Origin: Microbispora oryzae
Lineage (GTDB): Bacteria > Actinomycetota > Actinomycetes > Streptosporangiales > Streptosporangiaceae
NCBI RefSeq assembly: GCF_017896165.1
Contig: NZ_JAFCNB010000008.1
Span: forward strand, 245,848-309,847
DNA: 64,000 nt
Direction of reading: 5' to 3'
Part shown: piece by piece, positions 16,661 to 27,100 of the stretch
Layout of the letters: each line of letters begins with the position of its first letter
How positions within the stretch are numbered: position 1 is the first letter of the stretch
Notes under the pieces: generated by a model
The model's input: the letters and a program-made list of their open reading frames with translations, nothing else
Database searches by the model: none
Told to the model about the DNA's origin: nothing
Program-made: the position numbers and the translations under genes

Positions 16661-16747
16661 TCAGGTGCTGAGCAGCGTCCCCACGATGACGATGAGCACG
16701 AGCAGCGTGAGCACCGTGGGCAGCAGCCAGCGACGAGGACGATCCAC
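16661..16747 (-). CDS. Small single-pass membrane peptide (28 aa)
   Basis: A short frame starting GTG and encoding DRPRRWLLPTVLTLL, then VLIVIVGTLLST: a basic N-terminus, one transmembrane helix and a short tail. TAGGCT on the minus strand (16760-16755) is followed by exactly 7 nt and the GTG, so it looks like a leaderless gene whose -10 overlaps the thpR stop codon. It starts 10 nt after that stop and ends flush against the stop of the aldo/keto reductase. The function is unknown. I believe it is real because start, promoter and hydrophobicity agree, but homologues were not checked. Confidence 0.5.
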   Translation of the reverse strand: MDRPRRWLLPTVLTLLVLIVIVGTLLST

Positions 16748-16757
16748 GCCTTGGAGC

Positions 16758-17315
16758 CTAGCCGCGCCTGCCCAAGGGGTAGACATCGACGGTCTCGTAA
16801 CGCACCTGCGGCCCGGTGTGGCTGCGGACGAGGTGAACCGCCTCCGCCTCCCAGCCGCGTCCCTCGAACGCGCCGAGTGCGCCGATCAGCCGCCGCAGGT
16901 CACCGCCGTCTCGTGACCGGGCCAGGGTCAGGTGGGGGTGGAACGGCTTGCCGTCCACCTCCCCGGCCCCGGCCCGGCGACCGGCCGCCGTGAGAGAACC
17001 GGCCAGCCTGGTCAGCGGCGGATCGGCCCGCAGCCCGAGCCAGATGATCCGCCCGCGGGCCGCCGACGGGAACGCCCCGGCCCCGGCCAGGCGCAGCGAT
17101 GCCCGCGCGTGGCGTGCGGCCGCCCTGGCCACCCGTACCCGTAGATCCGGTAGGGCCCGGTCGGCCACCTCACCGAAGAAGGCCAAGGTCACGTGCCACA
17201 GCGCGGGATCGACCCAGCGCAGGCCGGGCCACTCGGCCCGTACCGCCTCGACGGCCAGGGTGGCCTCGTCCAACGCCTCCCCCGGGGGCAAAAGGCCCGC
17301 GAAAAGTCGGCTCAC
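16758..17315 (-). CDS. thpR: RNA 2',3'-cyclic phosphodiesterase (2H phosphoesterase)
   Basis: A 185-residue member of the 2H phosphoesterase superfamily. It hydrolyses 2',3'-cyclic phosphates at RNA ends to 2'-phosphates and was historically named for 2'-5' RNA ligase activity. Both catalytic HxTx motifs are present: H41VTL in WHVTLAFFG and H128LTL in FHPHLTLAR. The length is normal for the family. It starts with GTG at 17315; a GGGAG lies 11 nt upstream. The 28-residue membrane peptide lies immediately downstream on the same strand. Confidence 0.92.
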   Translation of the reverse strand: MSRLFAGLLPPGEALDEATLAVEAVRAEWPGLRWVDPALWHVTLAFFGEVADRALPDLRVRVARAAARHARASLRLAGAGAFPSAARGRIIWLGLRADPPLTRLAGSLTAAGRRAGAGEVDGKPFHPHLTLARSRDGGDLRRLIGALGAFEGRGWEAEAVHLVRSHTGPQVRYETVDVYPLGRRG

Positions 17316-17467
17316 GACCCGATTGTCTCCCGTGGCACCTTCACCCGGAACGGCATACTCGGGTCAGCCCGCGCGACCCGGCGGCGTGCTCTTGGACGGG
17401 CCCTGGTCAGGCGGCGGGCTCTGGTCAGGCGGCGGGCGCGGCGTCAGGCGACGGCCACGGACGCCGG

Positions 17468-18724
17468 TCAGGCCACGGCTCCGGCCACGCCTGGGATGTC
17501 CACCGCGTCCGCGTCCGCCGTCCGGGCGGCGACCCGCACCGCCACAAGCCGGGTCACCAGTACGGCCAGCGCGACGCCCACCATGCTCAACGTCCCAGCT
17601 GCCACCACCGCGATCCGCGGCCCGGCCAGCTCGGCGAGCCAGCCCACGAGGGGCGCGCCGATCGGAGCGCCGCCGGTGAAGACGAGCACGTAGATGCCCA
17701 TGACCCGGCCGCGCATCTCTGGGGACGCCCCGAGTTGCACGATCGTGTTGGCGGTCGTGTTCACAGTGATCATGGCCATGCCCGCGGGGACGAGCAGTAA
17801 CAGGAACGCGGGATAGACCGGCGCGAGGCCCGACAGCACCTGGAACAACCCGAAGCTGAGCGCCCCCGCCAACAGGAACCGGCGGCTCGGCTTGACCCGC
17901 CGGGCCGCGAGCAGCGCCCCGCCGAAGGCCCCGACGGCGAACATGCTGGACGCGATCCCGAACGACGACGCGCCCGCGCCGTACACCTGCCGGGCCATGA
18001 GCGCGATGCTCGTCGAGAAGCTCTGCGCGAAGATCGCCATGAAGGCCACGATCAACAGCGGCAGCAGGAGGTCGGGACGGCCTCCCACGTAGCGCAGGCC
18101 CTCCCGCAGCTGGCCCTTCCCCCGCGGAACGGGCTGGGGCGAGCTCAACTCCGAGGCCCGCATGAGCGCCAGACCGGCGATCACGGCGATGAACGACGCC
18201 GAGTTCAGCAGGAAGATCGGCCCGGTACCCATCCACGAGATGAGCAGGCCGGCCACCGCCGGGCCGACGACCCGGGCGAGGTTGAACGTCGAGCTGTTCA
18301 GCGCGATGGCGTTCGGCAGGTCCGCCCGGCCGACCATCTCGACGACGAACGACTGCCTGGTCGGCACCTCGACGCAGGAGATGAGGCCCAGCGTGAACGC
18401 CATCGCGTACACGTGCCAGACCTGGGCCGAACCGGTCGTCACCAGAACGCCCATGGTCAGCGCCAGCAGACCCATCAGCGACTGAGCCACGATGAGCACG
18501 CGCCGCTTGCGGTAGCGGTCGGCCAGCATCCCGCCCATCAGCCCGAACAGCATCACCGGGAGGAACTGCAGCGCCACCGTCACACCGAGCGCCGAGCCGC
18601 TGCCATGAGTGAGATCCAGCACCAGCCAGTCCTGGGCAGTGCGCTGCATCCACGTGCCGCAGTTGGAGACGACCCCACCTGCCGCGAACAGCCGGTAGTT
18701 GTAGTTCCGCAGCGAACGGAACAT
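17468..18724 (-). CDS. MFS transporter (probable drug exporter)
   Basis: A 418-residue, roughly 12-helix major facilitator. It begins MFRSLRNYNYRLFAAGGVVS with NCGTWMQRTAQDWLVLDLT, the typical start of the EntS/MFS_3 exporter group. Motif A-like GLMGGMLADRYRKRR lies in the first cytoplasmic loop. A MarR regulator gene lies directly upstream on the same strand, suggesting a substrate-inducible efflux pair. The start is odd. The frame stays open through a 264-bp in-frame 12-bp repeat and across marR, but no start codon occurs in the repeat. ATG 18724 is therefore the first sensible start, although it has only a weak GGCGGG upstream. Confidence 0.88.
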   Translation of the reverse strand: MFRSLRNYNYRLFAAGGVVSNCGTWMQRTAQDWLVLDLTHGSGSALGVTVALQFLPVMLFGLMGGMLADRYRKRRVLIVAQSLMGLLALTMGVLVTTGSAQVWHVYAMAFTLGLISCVEVPTRQSFVVEMVGRADLPNAIALNSSTFNLARVVGPAVAGLLISWMGTGPIFLLNSASFIAVIAGLALMRASELSSPQPVPRGKGQLREGLRYVGGRPDLLLPLLIVAFMAIFAQSFSTSIALMARQVYGAGASSFGIASSMFAVGAFGGALLAARRVKPSRRFLLAGALSFGLFQVLSGLAPVYPAFLLLLVPAGMAMITVNTTANTIVQLGASPEMRGRVMGIYVLVFTGGAPIGAPLVGWLAELAGPRIAVVAAGTLSMVGVALAVLVTRLVAVRVAARTADADAVDIPGVAGAVA

Positions 18725-18728
18725 CCCG

Positions 18729-18992
18729 CCTGCGGCTCCGGCTGCGTCCCCGCCTGCGGCTCCGGCTACATCCCCGGCTGCGTCCCCGCCTGCGGCTCCG
18801 GCTACATCCCCGGCTGCGTCCCCGCCTGCGGCTCCGGCTGCGTCCCCGCCTGCGTCCCCGCCTGCGTCCCCGCCTGCGGCTCCGGCTACATCCCCGCCTG
18901 CGTCCCCGCCTGCGGCTCCGGCTACATCCCCGGCTGCGTCCCCGCCTGCGGCTCCGGCTGCGTCCCCGCCTACATCTCCGCCTACATCTTCG
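18729..18992. repeat. Minisatellite: 22 tandem copies of a 12-bp unit
   Basis: 22 contiguous 12-bp units fill the marR-MFS gap. The three main variants on the plus strand are CCTGCGGCTCCG, GCTGCGTCCCCG and GCTACATCCCCG. The first two and third alternate in recurring triplets. The last unit overlaps the 3' end of marR. In the MFS frame the units read GAAG, GDAA and GDVA, with no stop and no start codon. Because the unit is a multiple of three, copy-number changes keep the frame. Confidence 0.97.
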
Positions 18993-19425
18993 AGAGCTTC
19001 TCCAGGATGGGGGCCGCCGCCCGCAGCGTCGCTCTCTCCTCCGGGGTGAGCTCCTTCAGCCTCTGGGCGAGCCAGGCCTCCTTCGCCCGGCGCTCCTCCT
19101 TCAGGAGCGTCGCCCCCTGCGGCGTCACGCTCACCGTCACCTGCCGCCGGTCGGTCGGATGGGGTGATCGGGTCAGCAGACCTCGCTCCTCCAGCTTGGC
19201 GACCACCCGGGTCATGGAGGGCGGCTGCACCTTCTCGTGTTCCGCGAGTTCGCTGGGCGTCATAGCCGTATGACGCTCGACGGCGGACAGAGTCGCGAGC
19301 TGGGTGGGCGTCAGCGAGTGATGGGCGGCCTGCCTGCGAAGCCGTCGCGTCAGACGTGCGAGCGACACGCGTAAGGCGGAGGCGAGCCCGGCGTCGCTGC
19401 GCAGATTCGGGATATTCGTTAGCAT
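18982..19425 (-). CDS. MarR-family transcriptional regulator
   Basis: A 147-residue winged-helix repressor. The HTH is about residues 55-80 (SELAEHEKVQPPSMTRVVAK). The wing carries the conserved PTDRRQVTVSVTPQG. N- and C-terminal helices form the dimer interface. ATG 19425 has AAGG 9 nt upstream; an overlapping ATG at 19432 in another frame is not used. A TATAGT -10 (minus 19449-19444) and a GTTAGC-N16-GCTAAC inverted repeat (19418-19445) cover the promoter and start, which predicts autoregulation. The downstream MFS gene is its likely target. Confidence 0.92.
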   Translation of the reverse strand: MLTNIPNLRSDAGLASALRVSLARLTRRLRRQAAHHSLTPTQLATLSAVERHTAMTPSELAEHEKVQPPSMTRVVAKLEERGLLTRSPHPTDRRQVTVSVTPQGATLLKEERRAKEAWLAQRLKELTPEERATLRAAAPILEKLSKM

Positions 19426-19449
19426 GAGTCATTACCTTCGCTAACTATA
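19418..19449 (-). promoter_or_regulatory. marR promoter with inverted-repeat operator
   Basis: Minus-strand -10 TATAGT (19449-19444) precedes the marR start by about 18 nt. The inverted repeat GTTAGC (19418-19423) with GCTAAC (19440-19445) spans the transcription start and SD. This fits repression by the MarR protein. Confidence 0.5.
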
Positions 19450-19539
19450 TAGCTCATCGGGGTATTCCAGCATCGGTCATGGTGCCGCAGATCCTCTATA
19501 GATGATCTACGAGCCCTCGGTCCAACCCATCCCGCAAGC

Positions 19540-21894
19540 TCAGAACGGCGGGGCATCGAGACGCGGGAAGCCTCCGGCGCCTTCACTCCGGTCGTCACCA
19601 GCACCGTCACCACAGGCACCGTCACCACAGGCACCAGCGTGGGCGCAAGCACCAGCACCAGCTCCAGCGGCACCGTGATTCGACTGGAGATCGCGGCTCG
19701 CTTCCCTGCCTCCCCCAGGCGCCGGATCAGGCGGCCTTCTGCCTCCGTCGACCCGCATGAGCGGTTTCTGTTCGGCCTCGCCTCGATAAGGCATCGCCAG
19801 CGTGTTCGGCCAGTTCCGTGGAGCAGGCGCGAGTAGCTTGGCCATGATCGGCGGCAGCGGAACGGGGTAGACGTGCCCGAGAGGGCTGGTCCATACAACC
19901 ACCCCTGATTCCGGCAGCGCGACACGCCAGCCGCCCTGATGCTTCGCACGGTGATCGTGGCGGCAGACCAGGTCGAGGTTTCTCTCTTCGGTTCGTCCTT
20001 TCGCCAGCCAGTCGACAGCGTGATCCTGGTCGGTGTTCGTCGCAGGCACGCGGCAGCCGGGCCAGGAACAGACCCTGCCCCGAATCTGTACATAGCGGCG
20101 TAAGATCGCACCAGCCCGGCGAGGTCCCGCACCATTGCCTGGAGATCCCACAATCGACCGCTCGGGACGGCCCGGCGGGCCGGTTACCCCGCCCGCGACC
20201 TGCCGGGCGAGGTCAGCCACCACCGTAGCCCAGGGCCCGGTGGTGTCGGGGTCGGCGGCCAATTCCCGCAGGGTAGCCAAGGAGATCTGGAGCTCCACGA
20301 CAGCCGGGCGACGAACAGTTTCAGTGCTCCGCCGGGATACCTTGCCTCCATCAGCGGGACGGCGACGGGTGATCCCCGCGTGCAGGAGCCGCCCGTCCTC
20401 ATCGCAGACGGCGAAGCGCCACTCCGCGCCGGTCATCTGCGTGAGGATCTGGCGGGCCAATGGGGCATGGATGAAGCCCCAGCCCGGCAGCTCGGCAGGA
20501 TGCTCGTCCCGGCCCAGCAGTGATGTGACCTCGACCCGCAGCTCCCGTACCGGCCAGGCGCGACCGGTAACCGTGACGTCGCTCACCGGGCCGGCGTTGG
20601 TGTCGCGTCTGTCCTTATGCCCGCCCGCGCTGCTACTCGAGTGGGCCTCCCCACACGAGTCCGAGCGCGTGTCTTCGCACCTGTCCGGGAGCGTGCCCTC
20701 ACACGAGTCCGGGAGCGTGTCCTCACACGAGTCCGGGAGCGTGTCCTCACACGAGTCCGGGCGCGTGTCCTCACCCGCGTTCTGACCTGCGTCGCCGGCC
20801 GCCCTCGGCTGGCGCCCGGGACCGACATGCGCAGGGGCAAGAACACGCGCGGGGGCAGGCTCAGCCGGTGGTTCGGCGACGGTAGCGGTACCGGGGTCGC
20901 CCGGCGCATCGTCGCCAGGCAGCGGCGGTTCGATGAAGGGATGCGTTAGCACCCACGCCACTATCTGCTCGTCGGAGAGCCCTTCAAAGGTGCCGTCGAG
21001 TGATCCGAGGAACAGATCGGCTCGAATGTGATCGATTGGGCGCCGATCTCCGGATCGCTTGCACGAACGGGCCATCTCGTCGATGCGGTCACAGCCCGCG
21101 GCCGCGCGGTCAATCGGTAGGTCTTGCCCGGACACGCTCGCCGTGCCGTCGTCGTTGCGTACCCCGACCACCCGGCGCCGGCGCACCGCCTCGGCGTAAC
21201 GGCGACGCGCCCAGTCAGGATCGATGGCCAGAGCACGTCGTTGAATGTGGTCGATCAGTTCTCCGACCGTCCACGCCGCCGCCTGCCCGACCAACTGCTC
21301 GCAGATCAAGACAGCCTGCTCGTCGGTCAATCCGGCGGTCCATCGGATGAAGGCCGCTGCCCGCGGCTCGTCCAGGTCTCCCGCGAGCATCGCCTCGCCC
21401 AACACGGGCAATCGACGATGCACATTCCAGGCCAGTTCGAACGTGGAGTCGGCCCGGCGCCGCGACCATACCAACGCGGCCCGCGCCTCATCGGGCGCGA
21501 ACTCGTCCGGCACACCAAGCCGACGGACCGCCGCCCCCGAGAACGGCTCCCGCAGCCCCGCCTCAAGCAAGGCGTACAGGAACCTCGCCCGATCATGACA
21601 ACACTGCCGGTAGGCGGCCCTGACCACCTCCACCGTGTCGTATCCCGACACCGTTGCGACGTTGACGTCCGCCAAGATTCGCGCGAGCTCTGGGCCGGGT
21701 GGCATCACGGCGATGCCTTCGGGGATCGGTACAGGACCGCGGTCCACGCTGTCCCAGAGCCATCCGCCATGCGGCCCGCGGTCGCCCGGCTCATCCAGAG
21801 CCGGCCCGGTGTGGATGGTGGATGACTCATCGCCAGACGCGCGCGGGAGGCCACCGTGGTCCGACGGCAACGGCGACGCCAAATGCGCGGCCAT
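19540..21894 (-). CDS. DUF222/HNH endonuclease-motif protein (13E12-repeat family)
   Basis: A 784-residue member of the actinobacterial DUF222-HNH family, often present in many copies per genome and of unclear biological role. A DUF222 helical region covers about residues 80-330. The C-terminal HNH domain (about residues 600-680) shows zinc-type Cys pairs and the His-Asn-His pattern in CSWPGCRVPA, DQDHAVDWLAKGRTEERNLD and LVCRHDHRAKHQGGW. Residues around 370-415 are a tandem octapeptide repeat (EDTLPDSC) from a 24-bp DNA repeat. The tail is an Ala/Gly/Asp-rich repetitive stretch (GACGDGACGDG). ATG 21894 has GGGGGTG upstream. A TTG at 21909 is possible. Confidence 0.9.
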   Translation of the reverse strand: MAAHLASPLPSDHGGLPRASGDESSTIHTGPALDEPGDRGPHGGWLWDSVDRGPVPIPEGIAVMPPGPELARILADVNVATVSGYDTVEVVRAAYRQCCHDRARFLYALLEAGLREPFSGAAVRRLGVPDEFAPDEARAALVWSRRRADSTFELAWNVHRRLPVLGEAMLAGDLDEPRAAAFIRWTAGLTDEQAVLICEQLVGQAAAWTVGELIDHIQRRALAIDPDWARRRYAEAVRRRRVVGVRNDDGTASVSGQDLPIDRAAAGCDRIDEMARSCKRSGDRRPIDHIRADLFLGSLDGTFEGLSDEQIVAWVLTHPFIEPPLPGDDAPGDPGTATVAEPPAEPAPARVLAPAHVGPGRQPRAAGDAGQNAGEDTRPDSCEDTLPDSCEDTLPDSCEGTLPDRCEDTRSDSCGEAHSSSSAGGHKDRRDTNAGPVSDVTVTGRAWPVRELRVEVTSLLGRDEHPAELPGWGFIHAPLARQILTQMTGAEWRFAVCDEDGRLLHAGITRRRPADGGKVSRRSTETVRRPAVVELQISLATLRELAADPDTTGPWATVVADLARQVAGGVTGPPGRPERSIVGSPGNGAGPRRAGAILRRYVQIRGRVCSWPGCRVPATNTDQDHAVDWLAKGRTEERNLDLVCRHDHRAKHQGGWRVALPESGVVVWTSPLGHVYPVPLPPIMAKLLAPAPRNWPNTLAMPYRGEAEQKPLMRVDGGRRPPDPAPGGGREASRDLQSNHGAAGAGAGACAHAGACGDGACGDGAGDDRSEGAGGFPRLDAPPF
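20653..20772. repeat. 24-bp tandem repeat (5 copies) inside the HNH gene
   Basis: Five contiguous 24-bp units, two of them identical (20701-20748) and the others differing by a few bases, encode an Asp/Ser/Cys-containing octapeptide in the linker between the DUF222 and HNH parts. The unit length preserves frame. One Cys per repeat in a cytoplasmic protein is unusual. Confidence 0.95.
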
Positions 21895-22275
21895 GACGGG
21901 CACCCCCAAGGAAGCCGAAGTGAAACGGACAGACTGCCTGCCCGATCATCAGACCGGGCCCTTCTGCAGACTTGGCTACGTCGTCACTCGGCGCATGGCC
22001 CTACAGGCCCGCCAACTAGGCTCACCTCAACCGGCAAGCCCCACGCTATATCGAACACACGACCTAATCAAGGGCGACAATCCCCGACGCCCGACGTGGG
22101 CGCAAAGCGGACGGGGGCCAGCCGGCTCACCGCCGCGCCGGCGAACGACGCCAACCCGCCGCCCCGGGCGAACCCAGCGACTCAACCGGCCGACCCAACC
22201 GGCCGAGAATCCACCGACCCAGCCAGCCCACCACCGAACCCCCGGGCCCCGGACCAGCGCCCCCGAAACGAGGCC
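21895..22275. other. Gap without a recognisable gene
   Basis: About 380 nt between the HNH gene start and the permease terminator. Apart from the putative HNH promoter region, it holds only Pro-codon-like low-complexity CCG-rich sequence from about 22120 onward. I see no RNA gene, operator or believable small gene. Confidence 0.5.
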
Positions 22276-22315
22276 GCCTGGAACGGCCGGGGCCGCGGCC
22301 CCGGCCGTTCCAGGC
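22276..22315. terminator. Strong terminator: perfect 40-bp palindrome
   Basis: A fully self-complementary 40-bp GC-rich palindrome, centred between 22295 and 22296, lies 18 nt beyond the permease stop codon. As RNA it folds into a stem of about 18 bp with a tetraloop. There is no U-tract. Confidence 0.9.
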
Positions 22316-22333
22316 GACGACGCAACGAAGGCG

Positions 22334-23800
<1,467 letters not shown>

Positions 23801-23818
23801 GTCAGTCACGCGCGCAGA

Positions 23819-23909
23819 GTGACAGCCCGTCACCGGCGGCGAAAAGACCGCCGCAGCCAGCGTTGTCCTATTGTGACTGATTCGTCACAAATCTCCCACC
23901 GGGTAGGCT
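23819..23909. promoter_or_regulatory. Divergent control region with two GTGAC/GTCAC dyads
   Basis: The dyads are GTGAC-N5-GTCAC (23819-23833) and TTGTGAC-N6-GTCACAA (23871-23890). The second is a perfect 20-bp inverted repeat just upstream of the plus-strand -10 TAGGCT (23904-23909), which lies 6 nt before the GTG of the DUF2530 gene. The spacing is 2 nt longer than a CRP site, so the binding protein is unknown. Confidence 0.6.
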
Positions 23910-23915
23910 GTCGCT

Positions 23916-24128
23916 GTGACTGAGCCGCGTCGGCCCGACCCCGAACCCCTCAAGACGCAGGACGCCCTGACGGTCCTGATCGGTACGGCGCTGTGGGCCG
24001 TCGCCCTCGCGGTCACGGCACTGGTCATCCGCCCGGACGACTCCCAGCCGATCCTCACCTGCGCCGCGGGCGTGGGCCTCGGTCTGTTCGGCCTCCTCTA
24101 CATCAGGCGCCGCAACTCCCGCCTCTGA
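23916..24128 (+). CDS. DUF2530 small membrane protein
   Basis: A 70-residue protein with a short hydrophilic N-terminus (ending PLKTQDALTV, the usual DUF2530 beginning) and two transmembrane helices joined by a short loop (RPDDSQ). It ends with a basic YIRRRNSRL tail. TAGGCT-N6-GTG indicates a leaderless transcript starting on the GTG. The function is unknown. Its position opposite an NCS2 permease is, to my knowledge, common in actinomycetes. Confidence 0.85.
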   Translation: MTEPRRPDPEPLKTQDALTVLIGTALWAVALAVTALVIRPDDSQPILTCAAGVGLGLFGLLYIRRRNSRL

Positions 24129-24151
24129 CCAGCAATCCGTGACCGGCCAGG

Positions 24152-27100
24152 TCAGACGGGCGTCACGGGGTCGAGATCGGCCTCTGCGAGCAGCAGCGGC
24201 ACCCTGGCGGGCTCCCGCAGAAGGGCGGCGACCGCAAGCCGATCGGTCCACTGACCGGCGGCCCAGGCCAGGCCGCGGGCCAGCCCTTCGACCCCGGACG
24301 CGTGGACCTTGCCCTCGAAGAAGCGCCACGGCACGGGCCTGCCGTCCACCAGCAGCTCGTCGTGCTCGACGTACGTCAGCGGAGCGGACGGGAGCAGCGA
24401 GCGGACCTCGGCCGGGACGGGCTTCTCGGCTCCCGACGACGTCACGGCCCCGGCGACGATCTCCCCGACGAGCGGCAGGTCGAGCACCTCGGAGAGGGCC
24501 TCCGCCAGGTCGAACGGCGCGAGCACGAGCGGCCGGTCCTCGACCAGGGCCAGCAGGTCGGGCGCCTCCACGACGACCGGCCCGTCCTCCACGTCGGCCA
24601 CGGTGACCTGCCCCTTCAGCACCGCCCGTACGGCCGTGGGAGGGCTCACCCGCGACGGGTCGACGCCGGCGATCGCCGTCCACAGCCCCCGCAGCTGCGC
24701 GCGGTCGACCTCGACGGACGCGTCCGCCAGCAGATCGAGCAGTTCCTCCGGCCCGCCACGCGAGGCGAGCAGCTCGTCGAGCGTCGACCGGACGCCGATC
24801 AGCTTCAGCGCCTCTTCGTCCACCGCGGCGGGGGCGTCGCCGTACAGGCCGAACAGCAGTGGGTCGCCCGAGGGGAGCCGCAGAGACGTGGGACGGCGGC
24901 CGTCGACCACGGGATGCCTTGACAGCCACCACGCCGTGTACGACGGGACCTCGACGGTCTCTCCGGACACGATCAGCCGCAACGGGCGCAGCGCGGCTCG
25001 CAGCGGCGGCCGGGACAGCAGGGCGAGCGCGGACGGCCAGTCGGCCACGTATTCGAGGTCGCGCACCGCCGTGAACTCCAGGGCGACGGGCGGCACGTCG
25101 AGGTCGGGCAGCAGGTCGAGGACGGCCTCGATCCACTCGTCCTCGAGGTCGAGCTCGTGGTCGCATTCGGCGGGATCGAGCAGCACGTCCGCGTCGTTGA
25201 CCACGGCGAAGCCGTCGAGCACGCCGGTCGCGGCCAGCACGGCCGGGCCGTACCTGTCCACCAGATCGGGCGCCGCCACCCCGAACGGCACCTCCGGGTC
25301 GATCAGCCCGGCCAGCGACCCCTGGGCCAGCAGCAGCTCACCCGCGGGGTAGAGCTCGCCGTCGGCGCCGCGCAGGGCCAGCTCGGCCAGCCAGGGCGCC
25401 TCCCCCGCGGTCAGCCCGGCCGCGTCCACCAGGGCGAGGACGGCCTGGGCGACGGGCTCCGGATCCGCGCTGTCGAGCGACTCCGACACCGCCGCGTGGG
25501 TCAGCGGGTCTTCCAGGACCGTACGCGGGGTCGCCTCTGCCGCACCCAGCCGCAGCAGCAGCGGATGGACGGCGTCGGGGTGGACGATCCGCAGCCCGAG
25601 CGGGGCGAGCAGGGCGGGGTCGAGAGCGTGCGGAGTCGCGGACGGCCCGGCCGAATCCCCCGAAAAGGCCGAAGACCCTGAAGACTCCCCGGACAGGATG
25701 AGCGTGCCTCGCGGGCCCCTGACCAGGCGGCCGTCGGCGAGCGGCACGGGAATCGCCGCGATCGACTCCAGGTCGTCGGCGGGCAGCACGGCGTAGACCG
25801 ACCGCCACCACGACGGGGTGGCGTCGGCGACGGCGTCGCCCGAGAGCATGTCGACGACGTCCGCGATCTCCACCCGGCGGACGCCCAGCGTGGCGAGGGC
25901 GGGATGCCGCGTCGCCCAGCCCGAGGGCAGCAGCCCCGGCACCATCTCGGCGATCGTGTCGAGGAACTCCTGCGAGCCGAGGACCGCCCTCGCCTCGCTG
26001 CCCGGCAGGACACCCGACATGGCCGGCAGCAGCGGTGTGCCGGGGAGCCGTTCGATGATCTCGCGCCGGATCGCCGCGTCGAGCCGTCCCTTGCCCATGA
26101 GGCCGGGGACGAGGTCGAGCAGGGCCGGGGTCTTCGGCAGCTCCCCCAGCAGCCGGACGTACGCCTCGGCCGCACGGGTCACGAGGAAGTCGGTGAGCGG
26201 TCCCGAGGCGACGTGCCTCCGGTCGGTCGTCATCGGGAACGTGGCGATGAGCAGCGCGGGCAGGTCGAGCGGCTCGTCGCTGGGCGTCGGCGCGTGCACC
26301 ACGCGCGGCACGCCGGTGTCCCTGGCCCGGATCATCGGCTCGCCCGACCCGGCGTCGAGCTTGACGGCCCAGCGGACCTCCCAGTACGGCCGGGCGCGCT
26401 CCTCGGTGGGGCGGTCGGCGAACAGCTCGGCCACCTGCTCGGGAGTGTAGGCGCCCGACTCGGTGACGACGTGCCAGCCGCCGGCCGAGATGGTCCGCTC
26501 GCTCCCGCCGATCTCGATCTCGACGGCCTCCAGGGCCGGCAGGGCCAGCGGCAGCGCCGGCCCGGCCTCCTCCAGCATCCGCCGTACGGCGTCCACGGCG
26601 GCGGAGTCGCGCAGCGGGAGCCGTACGACGGTGTCGAAACCGTCGGGCACCCGCAGGGAGTCGTCGGGCAGGGGCAGGCGCAGCAGCGGCACGTGGCCGT
26701 CCCGGCCGGCCAGCTCGGCCGCGAGCTCGGGCCGGGACGCGACCAGAGCGGTGGTCTCCTCCCGCGACCAGCGCACACCACCGGTCTTCCGGGAGGCGAC
26801 GGAGGGCGCGTCCGTCACGGACACCACGGCGGCGAAGCCGACGCCGAAGCGCCCGGCCGCGCCCGCCTCGTCCTTCTTCCCGCTGGCGCGCAGCGTGGAC
26901 AGGCCCTCGACACCGGCGGTGTCGAGCGGGGCCCCGGTGTTGGCGGCGAGCAGGACGTCGCCGTCCAGCGTCAGCCGCAGCCGGCCCGGCACCCCCGCGC
27001 GCAGCGCGGCGTCCGCGGCGTTCTGGGCCAGCTCCACGACGAGCCGGTCACGGTAGCCGCCGAGGGCGAAGTCCTCCTCGGCGTTCGCGTCCTCGCGGAA

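Noticed and set aside
18729..18992. Possible CRISPR array
   Set aside because: Units are contiguous 12-mers with no spacers and no cas genes; it is a minisatellite.
18725..19432. Long N-terminal extension of the MFS protein starting at ATG 19432
   Set aside because: The extension would lie across the whole of marR in another frame and consist of low-complexity sequence; marR is clearly the real gene there.
19540..21894. HNH gene as a homing endonuclease or mobile element
   Set aside because: It is a DUF222/13E12-type family member with no intron, intein or terminal repeats around it.
23871..23890. CRP/FNR-type site
   Set aside because: The dyad looks similar (TGTGA and TCACA) but the half-sites are 8 nt apart rather than 6, so it was kept only as an unassigned operator.
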